This document shows, one piece after another, positions 1-11,790 of a DNA stretch of 64,000 nt. The stretch spans positions 7,378,001 to 7,442,000 of the forward strand of contig NC_061471.1 in NCBI RefSeq assembly GCF_022581195.2. The letters run 5' to 3'. Every line of letters begins with the position of its first letter. Position 1 is the stretch's first letter. The stretch is from Helicoverpa zea. Taxonomy: Eukaryota > Arthropoda > Insecta > Lepidoptera > Noctuidae. Both the position numbers and the translations under genes were made by a program. The notes under the pieces were generated by a model. It saw only the letters and a program-made list of their open reading frames with translations, searched no databases and was not told the DNA's origin.

Positions 1-1512
1 TATGTTTTATGACGCCTTTTCGTAGGTATCGATTTAAAGTTATGACTGTTGAATTCAAGAATCGTTCATCCAGAAGCTGAATGTGTAGTGTTACAAAGCC
101 AATTAGTGAGAAAACTTATGTTGATGATTCGATTGAGGCTATTTAAGCGCGTCAACTGCGTAGACGCAGCGTTCGTTCAACTTGTTTATAGTTTATAACA
201 TGCTTCAAAAGCTGTTTTGACTGTTCAGATTTCCGTTGATTTATTACTTACCATAGACATAAACGGCCATTTTAACCTCCTACATATTATATTTCTTAGA
301 AATGCAAAAGCTGATGACGCTTAGTAAAGAGGTAATTCCGCTTTTTCTTTGCTTAGAACTTAGTCCCCGTATTCTTGGTATTAACTTGCACAAAAAGAGA
401 GTTAAACACATCTTTAATGGCCTACTTTTGTTTTGTGCGTTATCTAATCGTTAACTGAATAACTAATCTTATTGGCTTGGCAATAAGGTTGAATATTATG
501 CAAGACTAGAAAAGATAATTAAGTACTACGGCATATGATCCCCCACGTGGTTTCCATGCAAGTTTGATTTTTATTGTTTGACTAATACATGGATGTCCGC
601 CAAAGATTGTATCAGCTGAAAACCGCGTGATTGTTGCTACATAACTTTCCCGGTACATGGCTTTCTCAGATTCTGAACCTCGTGATGAACTAAAAATATA
701 CGATTTTCGCGAAGCATTCGGAAGTCACATGAGAATATTTTACGGTGTGTCGTCGTATCCCACTCTATTTTTTGGTAAAATTCTAGTTTGTATGTTGAGA
801 TATCAGTATTAGCGCCAGCCAATACTGCCATCGATAAATAAAGAAAGTCAAATCGTGATTCATCAATCGATAACGAATTTATTTCTGAATCGATTCTATA
901 ATCTTCTTTAGAGTTGTCAAGAATCGATTAATGTACGAACTGCAAGCTCCTGCTTCAAAAGTGGTATCCAGCTACGGCAAAACGTGGAGAAGACACGCGT
1001 CCTGTTCTCCAACAGTTGATAACGTGACCTCTGTCCAAGTGACCCTTGCAGCAAGGTATCAAGAGCATGTTTGTATGATAACTCGCCTTTAAGATAAACT
1101 TTGTCACGTATTTAGGTATCTTGGCTTACCGTTTATTGCTATTTTGACGGCAATCAAGCGTGATAAACAATTAATATACTAGACATTCTAATTTGTCAGT
1201 CTTGACATGTTTTCGAGATATCGATGCGGAAATAAGACCAGAAATGGACATCTTCATACGCAACAATAAATTGTTTGGTTATCGTCAATTGCACTTCAAA
1301 TAATCTACAAAGTTGCTTGAAGTACAGTAGAAAATACCCAAAACATATTTGTGGGAGACACATAATTTTTGAGGCTGCATGTTTTATTTAGTTTGAAGCT
1401 CCTAAGATCGTTTTGACATAAATTAGGAGACACACACACAGCCCTAATCTATACACGGCTACTAAACACGAGCATGCTGCTGTTGGTTATATTGGTAACT
1501 TTTTGTTAACTT

Positions 1513-1722
1513 TTACGTCTGAAGAAAGAGTTCGGCAAGAGCATGTTGTCTTGACAAATAACCTTGCATAAAGAGTAATTTTGCCATCCAGCGTCTTCCG
1601 GCGCCCTTCTTAAGGTCGTCTGTCCACCTTGTTGGTAGACGTCCTACGCTGCGCTTGCTAGTCCGTGGTCTCCACTCCAGTACTTTCGACTCCATCGGGC
1701 ATCTGCTCATTAGCATAGTCAT
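1513..1722 (-). mobile_element. non-LTR retrotransposon remnant, reverse-transcriptase C-terminus
   Basis: The minus strand reads WRPRTSKRSVGRLPTRWTDD followed by LKKGAGRRWM, a phrase found at the C-terminal end of endonuclease/reverse-transcriptase proteins of insect non-LTR elements (pattern RSVGRPPTRWxDDLxKxAGxxWM). Only about 70 codons remain, and the usual tail (W, S/T, G near the stop) has decayed. It is a dead fragment lying upstream of, or in the first intron of, the HIF gene. The subfamily cannot be fixed from so little sequence. Confidence 0.65.
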
Positions 1723-2490
1723 TAGCTTTATACGTATTAATAAAAGTCTTAAGTTACAATTACGGTCTAGACAATAACATGATAAATGATATTCGTCGTC
1801 GCCTATAATTACCGCCGTATTAACTTGATCGGGGGCCCAACAAAATGGCGCCCACGTACACGCGTCACGTTTTCCAATGAGATCAATTAGTTTTTAATTA
1901 CATTTTAATAGTTTTCCATAATCAAAATATGCACCTGATTGAGGAAAATATTGAAAATAACTAAAAAAAAAAACAAGTAGCTGTTGACAGTTTTTTTTAA
2001 GAGATTAATGATCTATCAGTTGTTTTAATTGAGTCCGTTTTGTTGCTCGTAACTACGGAATTGTTTTTATAATTTGATCTTTTATGGCCTGGGTGCGTCT
2101 GTTTACTTGTATCGTCTTTATCTATCATCTTGTTTCTAAGAATGCTATAATTTACATCGTTAATGGAATCATATTAATTAAAAACAACATTACCTACTCC
2201 CGCTTGACTAAACATGATGTTCCTAGCTTTGTTCTTAGTTCTATTTGTACGAAAGGTATAGGTAGCTTTGTCGCCTTTTAATTGTTGGCCTGGCCTTTTC
2301 CTTTAATGTATCCTCAATTTATCCGTAAGCTTATCACATAACAATATACATATTATTTACATATATGTAATTTCTAAATTAGGACGGAAATACTTTAATT
2401 GATAAGCAGCTAAATGAACTTTATACTGAGGTGTAGGTTGTGTGCACCAAAATTATTGGATATTTCCTTTAACAACCTGTTTATAATTAA

Positions 2491-3973
2491 TTAACCACTC
2501 AAGCGTCCAAGCCGCGCAGTGATTCTAGGCCCACCTGTCCGCGCATGAAATGTCAATTGCTTTTTTACGACCAAGCGAGACTCTCTCAACAAAAACGATT
2601 ACTACTGAAAAACTACAATAGCTAGATTCGAATAAAAAATACTCACGGAAAGCTAAAAGAACGTAAAATTTAATTTGATTAAAAGTAAATTACTTTAATT
2701 AATATTATAGGATGATAATAAAGTATAAAGTTGAGGATATCAAAAAAAATATCGTAATTTTTTTTTATTCCGAGTTTTATAAGAAAAATGTGATTACTGG
2801 TAACAATGTTTTTTTATTATATTAGTACAGGATATACTCTTTAAAATGATACCAATATCTAAATATAAGTAATTAGTTTTCTGTCATGAAAAAATAAACA
2901 AAGTTAAGTGTTTCTCAAGCGGTCACTGGGACTAGGGCGACGTAAAAATGTGACAAGATGGCCGCCCGGCTAATAGCGTGTTCACACGACGACGTTGTTT
3001 TAATGAAACACGCATATTACTGTTCGGTATGTTTATAGAGCAAACATGTTTACTTTTATATAATTTTATTACATATAATTTTTTATTATGTTAAATAGAA
3101 AAAAAGAAAGCGGTTATTGGTATTACAGTAAAATAAATACACTGTAAAACTGTAATTTTAGGTATTTTTCATTCTTTGATATTGAAAAACGAAAACTAAA
3201 TAAACATGCCGTCACCTATAAGTAGATACATAAACAAAGCCAAAAGCCACAAAACATTCCCAAATTGATCATAAAACGCTCCGTGTGAACAAACCATTAT
3301 TTACGTTGTAAGTAGATCAGTCCAAGGGGAGTCGGCTCACCAACACTAAAATCATGAATAACGTCTTAACATTTTAATCATTATAGACCCCATCTCAATG
3401 TATTTCGTTTGTAAATGGCCATTAACGTGCTAATAGTGAACGATTCTCGTATATTTTGCATTTATTTAACAAAAATAACCAATTAGAATACACTGTAAAC
3501 AATAGAAAAGTATCAAACGATGATCGTGTAGTGATCGTATAACTTTTCCACCTAAATTATACTATGTAAACGTTTTGAAATTGTCGTAATTATACATATT
3601 TCGTAAAGGAAATTTCTTCACGTTTATTTTGATATAAAATAACAATCTAAATAAGGTATAAAACAAGAAACTTACCACATTTTTGTCAAGAGCTCCACAC
3701 ACAAAAAAGTCACTTGTTAAAAACGACGAACTGTCACTTCAATATATTTTTTTATAAATTTAATGTTGCCATTGCACAGAAAAAATCACAACTCACGGAT
3801 GACAAATTTAATAACGCGCCATCTAGTATCAATCAACTATATTAATACCACCTGGCTATAGCGCTGTACACGTTTAAACCGAACGATGTCGTTCGGATAC
3901 TGTAGTCACCATGGACGCTTAAGGCAAGAATTTTTTTGGTGACTGTTATCACCTCGGACGCTTGAGTGGTTAA
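2491..3973. mobile_element. piggyBac-like non-autonomous transposon with TTAA target duplication
   Basis: The element is bounded by TTAA at 2491-2494 and 3970-3973, with 14-bp terminal inverted repeats CCACTCAAGCGTCC (2495-2508) and its reverse complement (3956-3969). TTAA targets with short CC-starting termini are the hallmark of the piggyBac superfamily. The 1.47-kb interior is AT-rich and carries no transposase frame, so the copy is non-autonomous. Near the right end the GGACGCTT word is repeated (3913-3920 and 3956-3963). On the minus strand at about 3675-3685 there is an ATG-bearing, donor-like sequence. Confidence 0.75.
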
Positions 3974-5038
3974 GGAACTAACTTAATTTATCGTTTGTTA
4001 TTGTTGTTATTTTAACACAAATATTTACTAACTTCCATATGTAAATGTTTTTGAGTTTGTCACGTGTCACTCGATTGGTATATTATCTCCAGTTATAAAT
4101 ATTATCTGTAGTTTTTGCAGACCTTGTCTTAATACATAAGAAATTGAAGCCGTTAGGACTCCGTGGTCCTGAAAGCAACTGAGATACGCGGTAGTCTATA
4201 CGAGAGCGAGTAATGTGAAAAAATATATTTCAATACAGCAAATCAATCGTTGAAAGATCTGCCCTAAGTTTAATACTTACATTATCAAGGACTTTAATTA
4301 TCAAGGTACCGTGAAACAAACATGTTATTTCTTCCTAACTGTACCTACTCAGTACTATTAATATAGAGTCGATGACCTTTCTTCAGCCAACAATAAAAAC
4401 TTGCTATTCGTTTTTTTGTTGTTGCTATGGTATCAAATACCGGAGATTTAGCGATTGCTAAATAAACTTGAGCTTATTTGGTATAATTTGTTTGCTTGTA
4501 TTTTCAGCATCTTATTTTTACAGTATAAACCTACGCCATTTCGATAAATTGAGTTCTTATATGGAAAATAGTTGCTGCATAATGTTTAGATAACAAACTA
4601 TGAAATACAACGTCTTTGTTCTATCCATTGTAGACACTATATCCTTAATCTTGTTCTATAATCTCGATAACTTCATGCGTATCTATTAAATGTGTCTATT
4701 TTGCGTGCGTGACTTGAAACGGATCTCGTCCGGCGTTCATTGCTGAACAAACGTCACAGCGGACCCTCAATTGATAGACGGGAACGCGATTATTTTTGCA
4801 ATCAGCGCCAATTGTACGTAGTTGCACCTCTATTGGCTTCTGACGGTTGGTTTGTTCCTCGTTGACATTGGCCTAAAAAAAACATGGATACCTACGTATC
4901 ACGTGCTTTTTGTACAGTAATGAGTTCCAGCTAAAATCTTGTTGTTTTGAGACGTTTATGCTTTACCTTTTTGGCGACGCTATCTTTGAAGCTGAAATTG
5001 ATTAATTGTAATTCTGTTACAGATATCTGTAGGTTTTA

Positions 5039-5535
5039 TTGAAAAAAATTGGCTTCCGTGCCCCCTCGAGAATTCCTCGCAGTCCTATAACACCACTATG
5101 TCCTCCGCAGAGAAGAACTGTTCTGGGTGCAAATTCTCCCTACGCGAGGTTTTGCGGGGTTGTTAACAGCTGCAGTGACCGTATCGACCTCCACTTTGAT
5201 GGATTGGGAAAATTGAAAGCCAGCTTTCACAAGTATCTCTCCGATCACTGAGCTCCTTTCCCTTCCCGCATTGTCTCGCTGGGAAGGATTTGTTATAAAA
5301 TTGTTATCTTATAGTACCTAGTGTTTAATTTCTTTAATTTATTTTGTTATCTTTTTATATACCTATAAGTATTTAAAATTGTAAGTTACGGCAACGATTT
5401 GTGTGCATGCAGTGTTTACCTGTAAGTGGTTGTTACACTTTACTCTTATTTGTTGCTTGTTTCTTTGTTTGTGTCAGTGTATACAATTGTTGGTAAACCA
5501 AAAAAAAAAAAAAAATAAATAAATAAATAAATAAA
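5039..5535 (+). mobile_element. 3' end of a non-LTR retrotransposon with A-rich tail
   Basis: About 70 codons (5039-5251) end in RIDLHFDGLGKLKASFHKYL and a stop, resembling the extreme C-terminus of insect LINE ORF2 proteins (R-x-P-x-x-R ... D-x-F ... L-K ... I/L). A T-rich 3' UTR of about 250 bp and a tail of A15 plus (AAAT)n at 5500-5535 follow. The layout, coding end then UTR then A-rich simple repeat, is that of a 5'-truncated insertion. The upstream border and the family are unresolved. Confidence 0.55.
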
Positions 5536-6595
5536 ATAGACTAGCTAATTATCAAAATAATATGTCGCACTCAAACTTACCTAATTAGTAGTGATAATAA
5601 TTAAATAACAATGGATCACTTGAGCGCTAATTTCTGAGAGACATTCCTTGCATCAAACTCTTGAACTGTGTGTGAATGTGTCAAACTCGTATTTTGCTTG
5701 TAAAATTCCACTCGACGATCTGTCTTTCTCATAACGCTGTTGACTATCATTATCTTCCCTTAGTAACCAATTGAAGTTGGAGCACTTAGATTTATAATCA
5801 TATCTTTAATGTTGCTTTTCACGCTATCGATTTCCTATAAACATTTTTGCTACATATTTATCGTGTAAAACCATCACTCAATCACATGCTCCACTCAATT
5901 AGAGCAAAACTGTTTTTCTTCGAGCTACATCCATGCTTCGATCGCGTTTCCAAGAACCATGTTTATTAATAATTCTATTAAGCAATTGTTTACGGCTTGT
6001 TGCGCTTAAATTCCACTTGTTCATGTATTTTCCTCAATCTGTTGCATTCTGTCATGTGGCTGTTGGTCTTATCGGTCGCAACACCGAAATTTTGTTTATC
6101 GCGCCTATGTAGTTCATATTTATTTACTTTTAAACATATTGTTGTGTAACTTTGTATTGGTGCTAAAATATTATTTCCTTAAGCTTCTTCACCATAAGCA
6201 GCATTATGTTTTGGATTATTTCGTCCTTGATCCTCGAACCCCTCTTGTGCATTAAAATTCCTGGTTTCACTTACAATGTCAATTCATTATGCTTTATAGA
6301 GTGTAACTAATTGCTATCAGACCTCATTACGTTAACGCGTCTTTTAAAAACAGGTTCTTGGAGACATGGTTCTGTATTTTTCCGCTCCGTACTTTTTATT
6401 TAATGATGGGAATTTTATTCGCCAATGCTGCTCCTTATGTTGTAGGTATATTAAAATTCTATCACGTTCATGTTATTGATCCATATTTATTTTGAATTTC
6501 AATAAATAGGTCGTAAGTTATTTTAAAAATAGACTTATCTCGCGCTGTAAGCTAACTTTGCGGTTTATTATGACAATATTTGCAACCGAAAACTA

Positions 6596-7066
6596 AAGCT
6601 TGTGGCACATTATAGCAGCACCGCAACAGCACGGCTGCAGCACGGCGTCGCCTCGAATTAAGACTACGGCGAGCGGACAGCGCGCCAACCACGCGCTGGC
6701 CGCTCGCCGTCGGCGCGCCGGCCGCGCGCCGCCCGCGAGGTGTAAGCTTGTTGTCACAGCAAACTCAATATTATTTTAAGACGATTATGATTGAACACGA
6801 CGTAATGACGTTGTTTCGCTGCCGGCTCGGAGTCGGCGCGCAATTAGCACGCCGTTGGCGCGCTGTACGCATGAGGTCAGCACGCGGGCGGCGAGTCGAG
6901 TTGTGTGGAAGCGGCAAGCACGCTGACTGCTCGCCGTTGGCTTTTTCATATTGACATTACGAAATATATTATAATATACACGATTTAATGCTCTAAATTG
7001 AATGACAACTTAAATGCTGGTGTGGAGCCGTGCTGTTGCAGTGCTGCTATAATGTGCCACAAGCTT
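6596..7066. mobile_element. inverted-repeat element with GC-rich core
   Basis: The left end AAGCTTGTGGCACATTATAG (6596 onward) and right end CTATAATGTGCCACAAGCTT (to 7066) are reverse complements; the match extends about 45 bp with one mismatch. The interior is strikingly GC- and CpG-rich (6650-6745 and 6820-6940) with smaller inverted repeats around GGCGAGCGG, in an otherwise AT-rich region. No transposase is encoded. It is a MITE-like non-autonomous DNA transposon of unassigned superfamily. The GC-rich core could mimic a CpG-island promoter, but it moves with the element. Confidence 0.75.
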
Positions 7067-9256
7067 AAGTGTGGTATGCGCATGTTATTGCCATTTTACT
7101 CAACCCGCATCGGAAATATGTACATGACCTGTTATCATATTATCATATGAATGGGCATTGTATTTTTAGCATCACCCACTCCATTTTAAATTTCTGTATC
7201 GTTTGCCTTTTCTTCTAGATGATTCCAATGCGCGCATAATTTTCCTTAAAACCTTCTGAAAGTTAATACTTATTATAATTATTATGTAAGGTGACTTATT
7301 GAGCATCAGTATCCGAATTTTCCTGTACAGTCATATAAAGATTAGTGATAAACTGCACGCGTGTCAAATGACTTCTTATCGACTAAGGCTTAATGCACAA
7401 AATTGTACGATAGGTATCAATGATTGCAAACTTTCAGACACAACAATCGTGAATAAGAAGTTATTACTGAATGTACACGGCCATTGTATGAGTGTCATGA
7501 AGCGCCACGAATTCACACGAGCCCTATTGATAAATAAATTGTGTCTAGTTTGTATCGGCCATATCGAGCGAATATCTTCATTAATTCTAGACACGTACAA
7601 CCAACTTGCGTCAATGAAGCAATTCAACGTTTAGACGTCGTTTAATAAAATGTGTATGTGTGGCCATATTATGAATTTATGACTTGTTAGTCCAGATTCT
7701 AGTAAGAAAACAAGACGGTGCTACTGACTGACCTACTATAAATCCATCTCTCATTAAAATGGAACGCTGTACGTAGTGTGAGCTAAGCGCGGTCCAATAC
7801 CGCTTCGAAATTAAAGAAACTTCGAGAAAATGTCGACTTTCCACGACTCGGTTATTCGATTCCAAGGAGTTTCGAATTGATGCAACTTTGTTGTGTAGGA
7901 AACTGTGTAATTTGTATTGCCAGTGGCTTGACCGGTATCGGTTTATGTTTGAAATGCAAGATAAGCCTCTTATTTACCAGGGATCAAAGTCTAGTAGCGT
8001 TGTTGGTTGACAACAATGTTCGGAACAATATCGGCAATCCTCTTTGTCACTCAGCCATTTTGGACCATAGCGGCTTAGTGTGCAGGCCATGTAAGTATAA
8101 AAATCAGGTGCAGACTTGAAATCAATAGAAAAAATGTCGGCTGACTTTAGAAATGTTGATACGCATATTTAGTGATTGAAATACGTTAACTCAGAGTAAT
8201 TTGATGCTTAAAAACTAAGCAAAATATGCCTCGTATGACAGCCCTAGTCTAATGTGGCGTGATTGTTTTCTTAGTATTGTTTACGTGTAAGAATAATTAT
8301 TAGGTAATTTGTGGTATTATATTAAATACCTTTGTGATTAAAATAGTGTTGGTGACGTCACATGAATATGATATCTAAGTAATAGGTTATGATTAGAGCG
8401 ACGCTGGTTAGTCTACATTTTCTTCCGTTCAATTGTTATCAAATGCGATAAAAGTATCGATAAATGTCTATTGAAAGTTGAGCTAGTCCCCTTGGTAACG
8501 TCGATAAATTACGTCGAAATCTCGAAATAGTAACATTCATGATTGTTTACATTTTTGCTGGCCTCTGAATAATGTTTTGGAGGCAACCGATTAAACCCTT
8601 TGGACTACCTGAGTTTTTGTACAGTCAATCCGATTTGAATGAAGGACAGGTTAAAAATGAATACGGTATTGTTGAAAAAAAGACCATTGCGCTCTCGGGT
8701 TTGTATTTATGAAAAAAAAAAACTGGATTTTGTATAACGGCCTGTTTCTTTCTCCCATGTCTAAAACAAAGTATCGATGCTAAACACGTCGCTTTCAAAC
8801 CGCATCGCTCGTTAAAAACCAAACACGACTAAAACATTAGTTTAAAAATGCATTTGTGACGCATTTCTTAAATGCGCTATTTGGAACAGCGATAATATGG
8901 CCGACGGCTCTAATGACAAATTAATGGAATAAACTTAAAATTACTGAACACACCAGTTAGTTGATTGCTATAGTAGTGTCTTGTAGTCTCTGCGAAAATT
9001 GTTTTAAAAATATATTTTTCTTGGTTGGTGAATTTAATGAGCTGTGACGCGAGGTAGCAAAAATGTGCATACCGGGTGTACCAGAGGTGGTTGACGACAA
9101 AGATAAACTGTGTGCTATTAAAAAGAGGTCCTACATACTTATTTTTAGTTGCTTTACATAATATAAGTTCACTCAATAGTGATATGAAGTGTTAACAGTC
9201 TTTCCAATTTTCTCGACTTTCTTCATCTGTTCTACATTGAAATATAAACAACAACC

Positions 9257-9396
9257 GTCGTACAACAAAAACTTTTAAATGTCTGTTGAACACTCGTCTA
9301 AAAAAATGACATATTATGACGTTGAAATAACGTCCGTTTTGCAGCCACACTTTTTTAGACAAGTGTTTAACAGATGTTTAACTTTTTGTAGTAAGG
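9257..9396. mobile_element. short fold-back MITE, copy A
   Basis: A 140-bp inverted repeat. The left arm has ACAAAAACTTTTAAATGTCT and GTCTAAAAAA; the right arm has TTTTTTAGAC and GTTTAACTTTTTGTAGTAAG. It is centred on TTATGACGTTGAAATAACGTC. A second copy sits at 10723-10864 on the other side of the bHLH exon. Arms are about 80 percent complementary. No coding capacity. Confidence 0.75.
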
Positions 9397-10017
9397 CTGC
9401 AAATCTTTAATAATTAATAATTGAATGGCATGCAGATAATTTCTTTTATCTGCGTGCCGGTTTCCGACTTAGCGTGATGTTTTTGCCTTGATTGAGGGAA
9501 AACAATGGCCATCAGATTTGCTCTATTTTGCGATGAGGCTGTTCTTAGCAGCATACTTTTACATTTTTACATTGAATTTTCTGTGAATTACGGCAATATC
9601 CACATACCCAATATGTATGGTGTTGGGTTTTTAGATAAGGAGTAAATGTTATAAGAATTCAATTGAAAGAATGCATTGATAAGCGAAGAGTATTTGGGGC
9701 AAAGTCAGGTGCAGTTTATTTACTGGTGCTCCAAATATCCAGTATTCAATAACCAGTATTCAATTCGCTCATATAGTGGAAAGTTTTCTAAATTAATTTA
9801 CCAATCCGAATTTGAGTGTTTTGTGTAAACGATGATCTCGATTGCCACATAGCGAAAAAAATCCAGATTCGTATCCTACTTCGTCTAAGTTAAAATCCTG
9901 CAATCAAGCCACTTCGTCCGCTGAGTTTCTATATACTTATAAGATCCGTGAAAGCTCTTCATTTAAAAGTAGTTCACAAAAATCATATTTCTAAATGCCC
10001 TTTTTCCTTTGTCCCAG

Positions 10018-10205
10018 GAATAATGAGAAACGTAAGGAGAAGTCGCGCGTGGCAGCACGATGTCGACGTACAAAGGAGATGCAGATCTTCGCAGAGCTGA
10101 CTGCAGCCCTGCCCGCCAGGAAGGAGGAGGTGGAACAGCTTGACAAGGCTTCTGTCATGCGCCTGGCGATATCCTACCTGAAAGTCCGGGATGTTGTGTC
10201 TTTGC
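10018..10205 (+). CDS. sima: HIF-1alpha (sima), bHLH exon
   Basis: This exon encodes the basic helix-loop-helix domain that binds RCGTG hypoxia-response elements and starts dimerisation with ARNT/Tango in the nucleus. It reads NNEKRKEKSR then VAARCRRTKE (basic region), followed by helix 1, loop and helix 2, including EEVEQLDKASVMRLAISYLK, which is near-identical to the animal HIF-alpha family. The acceptor is cttttcctttgtcccAG at 10016-10017 and the donor is GTAAGT at 10206. The first G completes a codon begun in an upstream exon (phase 2), and the final C opens a codon completed by TT of the next exon (Leu). An ATG at 9995 lies in the polypyrimidine tract and is not the start. Odd point: the residue after KEKSR is Val (GTG at 10049) where HIF-alpha proteins usually have Asp. 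Residues 1-62 here; HIF identity is very secure. Confidence 0.97.
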
Positions 10206-10722
10206 GTAAGTATTTGAAGAAATGGATATGTTTTAGGGTCCTACAGAAAGTTCGAGAAGTCTTCGACCAGCATTTACCAGAATAGTCGCACTTTTAGGGT
10301 CCTAAACCACATCCAAGAGGGCAAATTGCTGCAACATTAACTAGAATAGTTGCACTTGTACAAGGCATGCTCTCCCGATCGTGGATCGATTACGTCACTG
10401 TGGACGCGTCTTGCACTAGTTGTATCTTACCAAGGAACTGAGACAGATAAAACTTTCAATTTGTGTTTCTTTTAAATCAGCTATAGATATCATTACATAC
10501 AAAGTTAGTCATATACAAGTTAGGTACCTATATATCATTTTCAAAGTCTGTCTGTATCACACTCTACACAGCTGATTGGTTTGTCTGCCGTCACAGTTTT
10601 TGATTAACGTCATAGATTGGTAGCCTCTGCCCCCTATTTTGCTATAAAGGTCACACGCAGCTCCGGCTGCTACCGAAAGATAAGTCTCGATTGTAAAATA
10701 AAAACCTGCAATAAACAATTAC

Positions 10723-10864
10723 CGTCTTACCACAAAAACTTTTAAACGTCAGTTTAAGTCTTGTCTAAAAAAATGTCAAATTATGACGTTGACATATGGT
10801 TCATTTTGCAGCCACAATTTTTTTAGACACGTGTAAATCAGGTGTTTAAGTTTTTGTAGTAAGG
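10723..10864. mobile_element. short fold-back MITE, copy B
   Basis: Same family and orientation as 9257-9396: CTTACCACAAAAACTTTTAA at the left, TTTTTTTAGACACGTGTAAA and GTTTTTGTAGTAAG at the right, with the shared centre TTATGACGTTGA and TTTTGCAGCCACA. The two copies differ at many positions, so they inserted separately or long ago. The TTTTGCAG motif in the centre is acceptor-like. Confidence 0.75.
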
Positions 10865-11633
10865 CCATCAATATTTTACCTACATTTTGGTGCAATTGCT
10901 TATCAAGCAGACAAAGGCAGCTATCGTCATGTTATACCTATCCACAAATTTGTATGCATTGATTAAGTATATCTCTAAGATACCGAACACAGTATTGCCA
11001 ATGAATATTGTACATTTTGACTTGATTTTATAGCAGGTGTTTATAGAATTGATACGCAGAAAATGTGTCTGGTCTAAAGCGATACACTGGTTTCTAGGCT
11101 AGATATAAGAGCCATGTGAAAGAACAAACTTAATGATTAAGATAGAATGCAGTTATTGCATAATACATTTTCTATAGCGCAGCGTAGTCAGATAAAAAGT
11201 TCGCCCTGAGGAACTTTCACTTGGTTTCCTCGAACGCAGAGTTGTTGCCAAACAAAATACATAACACAATCGTTGAAGACTGCTTCATAGTGCGTACGAA
11301 TAATGTTCATGAACAGCACAACTCAAAAATGAATGCTAGGCCTTTTGCTTGTTCCAAAAACCAGACTAGACAGTAGCTATTTTATGTTGAGCAAGATTAA
11401 AAACTTTCATAACACCGTATCTAAGCATGATAGATTATTGACTTTGATTTATTATCTGTGTGGACCTGTACTTTGACCTGGTCATTAAATGACGTTCTAA
11501 TTAAGCCCTCTTATTTATTAATATTGTGTTGTGGGTAATTTTCCTTGTGCATCGATTAACATGAATAAAATGCTATAACATTTTCACTGGCCATTTTGGG
11601 CTTATTTCAGTAGAATACGCAATTTTTGAAATA

Positions 11634-11790
11634 GTGATGATGATGTCCTCCTAGCCGATTATCGGCTACGGCGGCTATTCTCATATATGGAGATCACTCA
11701 AATGCGCAGGTCATATTATAGTGCATTTGCGCAGGTACAGGTTCACTAACTATACCTTCACTCTCATAGTCCTATGGGACGGCATGGATC
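11634..11790 (-). repeat. SINE-like dispersed repeat fragment
   Basis: GATGATGATG followed by TCCTCCTAGCCGATTATCGG, TGCGCAGGTCATATTATAGT and CTCTCATAGTCCTATGGGAC forms a block that I recall as a common lepidopteran dispersed repeat, here with its tail at the left (minus orientation). No internal Pol III promoter is visible in this piece, so it is a 5'-truncated copy. Recognition is from memory of the family rather than from a second copy in this window. Confidence 0.5.

Larger units (their letters stand above)
1..10017. other. upstream region or first intron of HIF-1alpha
   Basis: Apart from the mobile elements listed separately (1513-1722, 2491-3973, 5039-5535, 6596-7066, 9257-9396), I see no coding exon I can support. 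The HIF bHLH exon starts in mid-codon, so at least one upstream coding exon exists, here or to the left of the window. A donor-like CAT|GTAAGT at 8090-8097 is the only candidate I noted, and it is weak. Confidence 0.6.

Noticed and set aside
7299..7634. 111-codon open frame with an 83-codon frame on the opposite strand
   Set aside because: Both strands are open over the same stretch, no homology recognised, no codon bias.
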